In this document: positions 11,762 to 22,836 of the stretch, one piece after another
How the letters are laid out: each line of letters begins with the position of its first letter
Numbering within the stretch: the stretch's first letter is position 1
Assembly: GCF_964355755.1 (NCBI RefSeq)
Contig: NC_092671.1
Coordinates: forward strand, 11,109,001 to 11,173,000
Direction of reading: 5' to 3'
Origin: Antedon mediterranea
Taxonomy: Eukaryota; Echinodermata; Crinoidea; Comatulida; Antedonidae
DNA length: 64,000 bases
Program-made: the position numbers and the translations under genes
Notes under the pieces: generated by a model
Told to the model about the DNA's origin: nothing
Database searches by the model: none
Seen by the model: the letters and a program-made list of their open reading frames with translations, nothing else

Positions 11762-14700
11762 TTACTCCACATTCCCCCATTTTGTCATCATTGTCTCGGT
11801 TCCATTCTAAAGGAAGTGAAAACAAAACTGTAAAACATTTAATAAACATAAAACATTTGACAAACATATTTGTATTTTTTAAAATAAATGTATGAACATT
11901 TAAAAAACATATTTAATATATTTTTTACTACAGTGATGCAACCGATATCAATTACATGCGTTGATTTCGACAACAAATAAAAAAACTTTATACTACAGCC
12001 ATAATTCATGTTTCAGGTCAATGTATGGTGTACAAACCTGTGATAGTGGGGCTACAGATGTATGCCTGGCATGTTTAATCCAAGCTTTTGATACCTAAAA
12101 ATAATGTACATACTTTTGGTTAGTAGAGGTCTTGTTTAGACAGGATCACATTAGATTTAGTGACTATTGTTAATGATTATAAAAATAGTCCAAATAGAGT
12201 GACCATTTTAAATTCATTATGATAATTTATATCCACATGAATTCAAAACTGACCTACAGTATAGCAAAAAGTTTGTATATTTTTCAGAAAATCAACATAC
12301 TGCAACATACACAATTTGTTTGAATTGTGCCCTTCAACCCAGAAAATAGTTGTATAGTACATATACACTACAGTCAACTCTCCCAATACTGGACTCTTTG
12401 AAAACCAGGAAATTTTCTCAAAACCAGACTTTTGTATGTCCCAAATTCATTTTTACTCTTAGAAACACATTCGAAATACCAGACTTTCCAGAAAACCAGA
12501 CATATTAGGCTATCTAAGGTGTCTGGTATTGGGAGAGTTGACTGTATATGAAAGTATTAAAGTATTGCATGGTATAACATACCTCCGAGCTAAGCCTGAA
12601 TTGTGTTAGCCATATCATAAGTCCTAGACTTGAGTTTAAGATGACATGTATGTAATTAACAAATGCTGAGCACATTGAAAACATTAGCACGGCAGATATC
12701 CATGTTGCGCCAACAAGTGGAAACAGAAAAACACCTTTCAACCCAACATCTCTGTGTCAAATACATTAAATAGAGCATACATTAGAATAATAATATGTGG
12801 CAAGTACAGAAGAATTGTGTTCTGTATAAATTTTGTATATTGAATGCATAAGTCCAGATTTGTAATTCTGTTTTGTTTCATACCTTAATTTACTCCCTGA
12901 GTAACTTTTTATGTTATTTTTAAAGTTGTGTATGTGTTATGTCGTTTCCTAAGTGATGTGTATATAAATAACATTTATATGGATAACTTCTGGACCCATT
13001 AGAGGGATGTTGGCCATAGTGTAACACATACAGTATATTCCCCCATTCCCTAAATTCCCCTGAATGTCTCAAAGAAGGCCTTCTACTATAATTCCATTTT
13101 GTATTGGTTTAATAATTAGCATTTACTTAATGATTCTTATCCTCTCTTTTGCATTTGAATTGTCAAGAAGAGATTTCTTTTTCTTGTAGGCAACGCCCAA
13201 GATGCTCATTAACATAATCATATTCACCTAAAAGAGTACAGCAATTATTATAACACACAAATGTATATATATGCCAGTGGTTTATTGCAATATTTTAGTG
13301 TCAAATTTGAAATTATTTAATATTTAAATTATTTAGTTTTAGAGCAACGTATACTTACAAGCAGTGTAAAAGAAATCGGTATTATTAAAACAATAGATCG
13401 GCTTCCACGTGCGTTTATCCAGCACCTAAAGAAATGTGTGATCATTTTTTATTTTATCCCAAAAATGAAAAAAAAAAAAAAACACTAACAATACGTATAT
13501 TTAAATTAACTTTACTTTTCGTTGGCGTAGTCCTGTCCTGAAACCCCCATTAAGATTCCAATGAAAATGGCAGGAAAACTCCAACCAATGACACGATAGT
13601 ATTTTAATTTCAAATCATGGTCACTGAACGGGTTTCTGACTTTAAAGTACAGGTCACTGGTGTAAATAAGCATCCAGCACAATGAGCTCATTAATGAATA
13701 ATGAAGAATTCCAGCCAATGCATAGCAACCAACCTAAAATAGTGAGATCAGAAAAAATTGGTTGATATATTTATTGTTTGTTTTATTCTTTAATTGAGAA
13801 AGTTTGGCTTAGATGGCCCTCAACAGACCCAGAGCAACCACAGTACAACACCCTAGTCTATAGTTTGGCTTAGATGGCCCTCAACAGACCCAGAGCAGCC
13901 ACAGTACAGCACCCTAGTCTATAGTTTGGCTTAGATGGCCCTCAACAGACCCAGAGCAACCACAGTACAACACCCTAGTCTATAGTTTGGCTTAGATGGC
14001 CCTCAACAGACCCTGAGCAGCCACAGTACAGCACCCTAGTCTATAGTTTGGCTTAGATGGCCCTCAATAGACCCACAGCAACCACAGTACAGCACCCCCT
14101 AGTCTATAGTTTGGCTTAGATGGCCCTCAACAGACCCAGAGCAGCCACAGTACAGCACCCTAGTCTATAGTTTGGCTTAGATGGCCCTCAACAGACCCAC
14201 AGCAACCACAGTACAGCACCCTAGTCTATAGTTTGGCGGTCTACTATTCCACACTTAGCACGAATCCTTTAAGTTTAATGTTTAGTTTAGATCTTCTTTG
14301 ATGTATTTTATTTCTCAGTTGATTGTAATCCAACCTTTTCAGCTCTTGCTGCTGGTTGGAATTTGATGTTTTTATACCTTAATAAATAAATAAAATAAAT
14401 AAATAAATAGATGGCTCTCAACAGACCCAGAGCAGCCACAGTACCGCACCCTAGTCTATAGTTTGGCTTAGATGGCCCTCAACAGGCCCACAGCAACCAC
14501 AGTACAGCACCCTAGTCTATAGTTTGGCTTAGATGGCCCTCAACAGAACCACAGTACAGCACCATAGTCTATAGTTTGGCTTAGATGGCCCTCAACAGAC
14601 CCACAGTAGCCACAGTACAGCACCCTAGTCTATCTTTTCCAACTTACTTCTGGTAATGCATCACTTGACACAAGAAACTGGTAAAATGCCAGATAGTGTA

Positions 14701-17700
14701 GTAGAAGACTGCTACATAAATTCCGCACAACTATAAATCTACCGAGATTTCTAATATCCCTGAAAGAAAATATTTCCCACTAGAACCAACATTTGCATTC
14801 AAGTTTAATTAATTTAATTTATTACATGATAATATGCATAGGTCACTAGATATCATAAAATGAGTGCGGATTAAGCTACCATATTAACATAATACCTACT
14901 TTAAATACACAGTAATGAATAATGCATAAGATAGGTATATTATGGATATAATGACACCAACGTGAGATGCAATAGTCAGGCCTGAGCTGTTTATACCCGA
15001 TAACTATCAAGATATAATAAATATGTTAATATTAGTTCATATTTTGGTTGTTTTAGAAATGTTATCCGACATCTTAAAATGGTTAGCATTTAATATTTAT
15101 TATTTTTTTTCTTCAAAACAATTTTTTCTTACATGACATTCTTTTATCTGCATAAGTACTGCAAAGTTTGTGGTATGGTTACAATAACAAAGGGTACCTG
15201 CGAGCAGTGCTGGTTGTATGGTACAGCCATGTTGTGACCACAACCTGTTGGTATAGTTTTAATTGTGACATTAATGAATTACTATTAATTTTTAAAGAAA
15301 TGCGTTGATCCAAAATTTAAACAAATATTCAGAGTTTATTACAGTATATACAAACCTGGTGATTGGATCAATGAATGCACATATTAGTTCTGTTTCATGG
15401 TCTACATTTCCCTTGTTCACCTGAATTAACAAAAAAAGAATAAAGTTAAATTTTCCCCTTAATAGGGGTGTCCTAAAACTGTATAATAGTTTTAACTGTC
15501 ATTTGTAATTTATGATGCTTTTGTTAATACACTTTTAGCAAACTGCTAATACTATAACCTCTAAAGCGTGGTTGCCACTAGCGACGCAACACAAGGATGT
15601 AACGCAACGCAAGTGAATTGACCAATCACAAGCGATGGCTTATTCGCTTGTGATTGCTAACTGTCTATAACTTCGCTTGTCATTGGTTAAAACGCTTGCG
15701 GTGCGTTCTAGTGGAAACCAAGCTTAATGTTATGCTCAGGACATGATGTTGAGAATTTCATATTTTATTTTTAAAAACTTACAGGCTCAGAGGGAAATGA
15801 TAACTCAACTTTGACATCATTGATGTTGTTTGCTTCATTTTCTAATATTTCAAATACCGTACAGGAAACTATACTGGTGTTCCTTAAAAAATGAAATTTA
15901 ACTGATTTATCCGTGTTTGATACATTTGTACTGCTTGCAATTAAAGGGAAAATGGATGCATAGAATGTACTCTAGCCTAGCCTAGAAAACATCCACACGT
16001 GTTAAAGGTAAAAAGGGGTTAGGAAAAAGATCATCAAATGATATCTACAGTAGGTACCCTTATAAGGGACACATTCAGAATCCCTTAATAGGTGTGTATT
16101 GATATATATTGTAAATGATCGTTTAAATCTTACTGTATTATACCATCTATCTCAACAATTAAGTCTTCATTTGAAAGGATGACCGCCAATTGTCCTGTTA
16201 AAATACTAATAGTGTTAAAACCAAGCATATCAAAAACATCAATTTTTTGGCATTGAGAAATGTATACAAAAGTAATTCAACTCTGGAATAAACATTATTG
16301 GTAAAGGAAGTGTGTACTGGTCCCACAATGTATTCAACTGTTTTCAGTTTATATGGATACATACCTGTTTCGTTGTGCCAAGTTTTTAGAATTTCCAATG
16401 AAATTGATGGGGAATGTTGGGTATTTCCAATCAATGTGTTGGAAATACTGAAATTATCCCTTTCTAGCAGATTGATGACAACATCTAGTAAAAAGATATG
16501 TAGAAAGATATTGCAAAAGAAATTTAATATAAAATTAAAATATAAACATTATATAGAAGAAGTTCAACATGTTATATACTAACTTTCTTAGTAGTACAGT
16601 AGTTTCAAATAAAAGGGATATGGACTATGACTTATTTATGAATTACAAGAATTATGCCTTGGCCTACCATGGCCATCTGAGAGTTCAGCTGTCTCGTATC
16701 CAATAATTTATAACCGCATGATCATGTATGCATGGAAAAAGGTGCTTTCTATTTTATCCTATTTTGTATTGCATGGTTGAATATAGTAAATTTTATATTT
16801 AGTTGTGACAGTTACCTCTGTTTCTGTCTGATAAACGAATCTCTGGAGACATCTGAGCTGTATCTTGGATAGATCTAATATAATTTATATACTTTAATTC
16901 TAAAACTTTGCTGGTGTCTATAATAAATAAAAGCAAACAATTGAAAATGTTATTTCGACTCCAAGTATGCACAATTTCTGAATCCACCACTGAACAGTAA
17001 GTTTAGCAGGTTTTGTTTAATAAGTTGTACTACACAATATATCCTTACCCAGAATGCTTGATAGCCTTTTAGCAGATGATCTTTCCTCATGTGTTGTCTG
17101 CTTGGTTCTTAATTGATTGGTTGTCGCTTGCTCACTAATTGGCTGCATATCTATTTCAAGCTTGGTTGTTTGCTCAGTAATTGTAAGTTGCTCAGTTCTT
17201 AGCTTGGGCTGTGTTGTCTCCTCAGCAATTAACTTATTGGTTGTTACCTCCTCAGGTGTCATCTGCACAGTGATGATCTGTTTGGTTGTTGCCTTATAAC
17301 TGGATGTCTGCTCAGGTGTTGTCTGCATTGTGGTCATCTGTTTGGTTGTTGTCTGATTGATTGTTACCTCCTCAGGTGTCATCTGCACAGTGATGATCTC
17401 TTTGGTTGTTGCCTTGTAACTGGATGTCTGTTCAGGTGTCGTCTGCATTGTAGTCATCTGTTTGGTTGTTGTCTGATTGGTTGTTACCTCATCAGGTGTC
17501 GTCTGCACAGTGATCTGTTTTGTTCTTGCATTATAACTGGATGTCTGCTCAAGTGTCGGCTGCATTGTAGTCATCTGTTTGGTTGTTGTCCGATTGGTTG
17601 TTACCTCATCAGGTGTAGTCTGCACAGTGATCTGTTTTGTTTTTGCATTATGATTGGATGTCTGCTCAGGTGTCGTCTGTTTGGTTGTTGCCTGCTCATT

Positions 17701-20700
17701 TGTCTTCAACTTTGTAGTCATCTCCTCAGCAGTTTCCTTCTTGTTTGTCTGTTCAGCCATTATAAAAATTGTAGTCATTTGTTCAGTTATCATCTTGGAT
17801 ATAGTCTTATGCTTAGTTGTTGTCTGCTCAGCTGTTCTATGTTCTGTTGTTATCTGATCTGCAGTCATCTTAAAAGTGTTTTTCTGATTGGTTGTTGTCT
17901 GAACTGTACTTTTAGTAGCAGATCCAAGCTCTGCATGTTGGTCAGTGTTTGGATTACTGTGATCTTCATAATGGGGATGTTGGGCACTTCCTTCAGTACT
18001 TCTATATCCATTACCAGCTGTTATCTGATTGGTTGTCAGCTCAGTTGTCATGATCTCTCTCTGCTTAGGAAAGTTAAGATTTGCAGTCTTTTGTCCATTT
18101 AATATCTGATTGATCACTGTGTGTTCGGTTGCCTGTTTTGCAGTATTCTGCACAGTTGGGTACTGATCAGTTGTGTGAACTGTATTTCCAATGTCATAGT
18201 CCGCCGCCTTATCCGGGCCAAAATTTGGAGTAATGCTGTGATCTGCATATTGAAAATATAGGATATCCTCTTGTAATATTTCATGATAAAAAACATCTCT
18301 GTTAACGTTTGGTGAATTGTTAGTGGTATTGATATCTCCTTCATTCTTTATATTTCCCGTTTTGATACGCGTGATTCCCGTAACATTCCCATCAACACCT
18401 TCATACACACTTGTCGTATTACTGCCAAGTTGGTTTGTAAATTTATTTGTTTGGCTCGTTTGACTAGTAATGGTTTCATTGTTCACATTAGCCTCCTGGA
18501 TTGTTGTGGTGTCTTCTCCGTTATCTTCACTATTGCTTACTTGTGTTTGCCGATCAAATGTTGCTGTGGTTTGGCCATGTGTCGTGTGTTTCGTCAGAAT
18601 ATTATCTAAAACAATACAAATATAGCTAATACTAATAGTTATAAATATATTGTACAGTTTTCATTAGCATGTTTTGATGAAAATTTGTAGTAGGAAAGTC
18701 TTTGTATAGTATTTTGTTTATTTGACTACACAGTGGCGTAACAGCTATGAGTGCTTACTGGCTAAACCCAAGGGCCTCAGGCCTCTGCGTTACGCCACTG
18801 TGGCTATATACCATTTGATAAATATGAAGCAATAATGTGGCATATCTTTTGTAGTAGTATGTTACTATGCTATACTGGCCAAATTATTGCCTGCTATAAT
18901 CTCTGTTTTGTTTCTCATTTTTTCATATATTCTATAAATCGTAATTTGTATTCTTCCATCCTCAGTATTCTCAAAAATTGAAAGAAAAAAAGTGAAGCTT
19001 ATAGTACTGTTTCATATTTTTAGGTACAATTTTACTTACCTGCAATTGTTACAGCTACTTGGCCTGCTTCTTCTAACTGAACTAAAAGAACAATTTTAAT
19101 AAAATATTAATAACAAACTGATTACTGATAAATTATATTTTATATTTATTATACTTATAAAAACAAAACTTTATTAAAAATTAAATGATATATTCATTTG
19201 GATTTTTTTAAATTTTTTCTGCGTTTCACCAAAACACTAATAATCAATATTTGATATATATTATATATATCATATTAATGATACTGATTTTTTTTCCTGA
19301 TTTTTACCAAAACATTAATAGTCAATATTTGATATATATTATATATATTATATTAATTATACTGATAATATTGACCAAGGAAACAACAATATTAGTTAAA
19401 TTCTAAAGTAGACAGTAGAAATAAATGTACAAAATGATTACCTCCAAAAGAACCTTGATTGCCTAAATAAATAAAAATTAAAAAACATGAGAGGCTAGAA
19501 TTTATACAACATTGAAATATTTTCCGAGGTCAGACAAGAAAATATTGTAAAATATGTTAATATTGTTATAAAAAAAATTTTGGATATTGATAAAGGTGTA
19601 TCTCAAATATCTGGAATAAGAATTTGCAAATAAATATGTAACTGGGCCCATACAGTACCATGGCATACAATTCATAAAGTAGTTCTAATAGTTTACATTA
19701 AAATTATTCACCTGTCCTTGATTGTGTAAAATATAGGTGAAATAAAACATAAATACAAAATTAAAATGTTTATCTAGGTCATAAAAAATGTAGGAAAATG
19801 TTTTAATAAAGGTGAAACCCAAAAGATTATCTACTGTATATCTAGAATAAAATCAATAAATAAATTGATAATAATGGCTCTTTGTATAATATAAAGACTA
19901 TACAAGTTTTAAGCGTAGTACTTAAAACGTAAATATGATAGCATTTAATTAAATTCAAGTTACTTACTTCCACTTCCACCATTACCAATTCCAAAATTAC
20001 CACCTTAATAAAATGAAACTTATTTTTAATACATGAGAGACATGAGAGATAAATATCTATAATATGATTATTAATGTAATACATACAAGAGAAGAGAACA
20101 TGTTGATATAAATGAATCAGGAAACCATTAAATATACTTTTAAATTTGTTTTTACCTTTATGTGACAAAATTTTTTGATGTGCCCATATGTTGAAATATC
20201 AATGAACAAGAAAATGGGAACATTTTTTGTTGTTCAATTTTGTCATTTGGGATCATCATGATTACAATTTTCATTTCACTAAGTCAAGTTATACAACTAA
20301 GGTGTTATGGGGGTTACAGATCATATTGTATTCAATATGTACTGTTCTCCTTTATGGTCAAATTATTTTTTTTTTAAATCGACTAAAAGTATGTTATAAC
20401 GATTGTTAGGTTAACACGATACATCAGTGGCCGAAAACAATATTTCATCCAATGAATTTTTTAGGCTGTAAATGTACAGTTTTCGTGCCAGAATAATGAA
20501 AAGCAAAAACAAAATTGTATATATGAATATATATTGTTTGATTCCAGAATGTATTTTAAATTGAGAGATATCAACAGATTGAAAACAGATCAAAAGTATT
20601 GGCACTCTCTCCATTTGTTGATGACATAATGCCTTTTAATTCTTTTCTCTCTTTGTATGCATATGTATCATATGGACAGTTTGTCTGGAAATGAATTTTA

Positions 20701-20813
20701 AATAAATAATATAATGTTGAATAATTATTATTCTTACCGGATTTAGGTTTTCCAACTACTATTTGAAGTTGTACTGATAATGCTATGCAAAAAGCAAGCT
20801 GCATCTTTCTCAT
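11762..20813 (-). CDS. Adhesion GPCR with Thr-rich mucin-like stalk
   Basis: Nineteen exons in gene order: 20738-20813, 19968-20003, 19442-19462, 19040-19081, 17049-18605, 16816-16917, 16365-16484, 16134-16194, 15783-15882, 15356-15420, 15133-15244, 14900-15003, 14648-14759, 13516-13733, 13359-13425, 13127-13227, 12583-12751, 12038-12094, 11762-11806. Total 1054 codons plus TAA. Order: signal peptide (1 to about 21), small Gly-rich exons, a Thr/Gln/Glu-rich stalk (59-577) with 38-39-residue repeats, a GAIN-like region, and a GPS from C719 through W729, G733, C734, C746 and C748. Seven membrane helices follow to about residue 1015, with KGVFLFPLVGATW in helix 6, then a tail of about 35 residues. 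This is the class B2 layout. The GAIN domain would self-cleave at the GPS and leave a tethered agonist. The GPS core is His-Thr-Thr (750-752) rather than the usual His-Leu-Thr/Ser. The ligand and subfamily are unknown. Confidence 0.9.
13803..14635. repeat. 61-bp minisatellite, two blocks
   Basis: Seven near-identical copies of a ~61-bp unit (tagtttggcttagatggccc, then caacagacccagagcaaccac and a cagcaccctagtcta end) span 13803-14232. About four more span 14402-14635. The 170 bp between them is unrelated and ends in an aataaataaataaa run. All of it lies in one intron of the adhesion GPCR, between the exons at 13516 and 14648. Confidence 0.95.
15562..15726. mobile_element. MITE family A copy (adhesion GPCR intron)
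   Basis: About 165 bp with inverted ends aagcgtggttgccactag and the complement of tagtggaaaccaagctt. Internally, caatcacaagcgatggc and gcttattcgcttgtgattg form a further inverted pair. Same subtype as 39643-39827 and 43910-44093. Confidence 0.85.
17230..17650 (-). repeat. In-frame coding repeats of mucin-like stalk
   Basis: Nearly four copies of a ~115-bp unit inside the 1557-bp exon of the adhesion GPCR. Each encodes 38-39 residues built around TTKQMTTMQTTPEQTSSY and a VTTNQTTT-like segment. The copies differ by scattered substitutions and in-frame gaps, as expected under coding selection. The many Thr and Ser residues would be O-glycosylation sites. Confidence 0.85.
19200..19365. repeat. 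Tandem duplication in adhesion GPCR intron
   Basis: Two adjacent copies of an AT-rich segment of about 80 bp, each with ttttaccaaaac or tttcaccaaaac, taatagtcaatatttgatat and a long TA tract. It lies between exons 3 and 4 of the adhesion GPCR. Confidence 0.7.
19705..19735 (-). pseudogene. Possible decayed microexon copy
   Basis: On the minus strand, ACAATCAAGGACAG followed by gtgaat resembles the start of adhesion GPCR exon 3 (GCAATCAAGGTTC) and its donor, but the AG acceptor is missing. Flanking AT-rich intron sequence is also similar to that around exon 3. It may be a relic of a duplicated intron-exon unit. The match is short. Confidence 0.3.
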
Positions 20814-22836
20814 TTTGTCAGAGACTGGTAATTACCAAACAATCCTGTCTGAAATCAGCCTAATCCTGTCTGAAATCAACCCAATTCTGTATGAAATCAA
20901 CCCAATTCTGTCTGAAATCAACCCAATTCTGTCCAAAATCAACCCAATTCTGTCCAAAATCAACCCAATTCTGTCCAAAACCAGCCCAATTCTGTCCGAA
21001 ATCAGCCCAATACTTTCTGAAATCAGTCTGATTCTGTCCGAAATCACCCCAATAATTTCTGAAATCAGTCTGATTCTGTCCGAAATCAGTTCAATAATCT
21101 TTTAGCAACTTGGTTTCACTGTTTGTAGCACCTGTAAATTTTATTTTTGCTGAATCTGCAAACCCTTCCTTATTCCAAAACTGCTTTGATCACTCACAGT
21201 TTTAGTATTATTTGTCAATGCAAGAATCAGAATATTTAAAAGACTTTGATTTTGTAAATTATTGAATTACTATAAACAATTTAGTTAATTGTCATGGAAA
21301 TGATGGAAATTATTAAAATGATTGTCCAAACTATATGCAATTAATTGATAATTTGTAATTGATAAATTTAAATTAAATGTCATTGTGCAATTTTTGAGCA
21401 ATCTTCCATCCTTACTTACTATCAATTGAATTAGGTATATGTATTGTATGCTTCATTTAAAATGTTTGTATATAATTAGTAATTGTGAATTAACTATTTA
21501 ATTTAATTATCTTTCTATCTTTCTATTTTCGTTTATTTGTTATAATTGATCAATCAAATTATTTTTTTTTTATTGCCATATTTTGTTTTGATGGGTTTTA
21601 TTGCATAGGATACACTGTCTATATTATCAGGTACGACGCTGGGCCATTTGGCTAATGATAGTCTGGGCTCCAGACGGAGTTTTGTCTTAATATTTTGCAC
21701 ATCTGGCGTTTCATACGTATATTACTTGAGTTTTTGTATTTTCAGACAAAAATCGCGATCGAAAAAACAAATAAATAAAAAAAAAGACAATAAATACAGA
21801 CTTTAGGCAAGTCTAGGCTAATGAAGAGTGTCAATATTTTACCATTATTTGATGATAATATAACACCAACACCTTAATATTATATATAAAAAAAACAATA
21901 CACCGTATCGTGTAAAAGTTTTTATTGCATAACAAAACAATACACAAAAATAGCCTTTATAGTACAATTAGAAACAATTAATTTGAATAACATATTCCTT
22001 ATTTTACCTATTACATTGCTTTACTCAAAATAATTTTGAGCATTAGCCTTGAAAGAGAGTGTATTATTTAAATTGTCACTAAAAATTCCAGTAAAAATGA
22101 AATAAAAAGCTTGATTTTTTTGTATTTACATTTTTAAAATAAATTACAGTATTAAAAATAAATATAATTGCACAATCATGTATTGCTTACTTAAATAATT
22201 CATAAAATAATCATTTATTACTCCAAAAATGTGCTACTTTTTATTATTATGTTTATTAATAATATTTAATAATAATAAATAATAATAATAAATGTCAGTT
22301 ATAGTGTAAATACAAGCTTAATATAAGGCATCCCATATGAATGCAGAGAATAGTGAACCCTGGTAACACAAAGGCGTATGTGCAGCCCAAGTGAGTTGAC
22401 TAATCATGTCCGCAGTACGGATGATATATCGTGTTGTACACCCAAAGCCCTTAGTATCACACTTGAATCCCCTTTATCCTCTACTAACAATCAATCAATT
22501 GAACATTAGTGAATTATATTTGAAATATATAGTATTTGCATTTGATAGAAGAAAGAGAAAGGAAAAATGGGAAATCTTATATACATATATACTATACTTT
22601 GTACATTCTTTTATTGTAAATATTTGTTACATTTTTACTTTTATCTTAATTACTCAAGAAGTGATCCTTACGAACCATCTTTTTCTTGAAATGCCTTTTT
22701 ATACTAGATACCAATGGCAAAAGTGATGATAAATATGCTTAAATAAATAGGCTTTTGACATTTTTTTGCCCAAAAATCCTGGCTACAGACTTGACTGTTT
22801 CAAAGTGTAGCTTCCAAATAAATGATTACGGTACAC
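20814..22836. other. Intergenic region between two minus-strand genes
   Basis: Holds the 5' side of the adhesion GPCR, including the minisatellite at 20840-21100, and the 3' side of the PLP enzyme. Otherwise AT-rich with simple aataat runs near 22250-22290. I see no further gene. The open frame at 22406-22726 has no domain signature. Confidence 0.5.
20840..21100. repeat. 21-bp minisatellite upstream of adhesion GPCR
   Basis: About twelve copies of a 21-bp unit, ctgtctgaaatcagcccaat. They begin about 30 bp upstream of the adhesion GPCR start codon. The period is divisible by three, so both strands carry open frames (ILSEINP-type and ISDRIGL-type repeats). These are artefacts of the repeat. 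Confidence 0.93.

Noticed and set aside
17117-18102. Cys/Val/Ser-rich plus-strand open frames
   Set aside because: Antisense shadow of the Thr-rich exon of the adhesion GPCR.
20785-21105. Ile/Leu/Ser repeat protein
   Set aside because: Translation of the 21-bp minisatellite. Both strands are open because the period is divisible by three.
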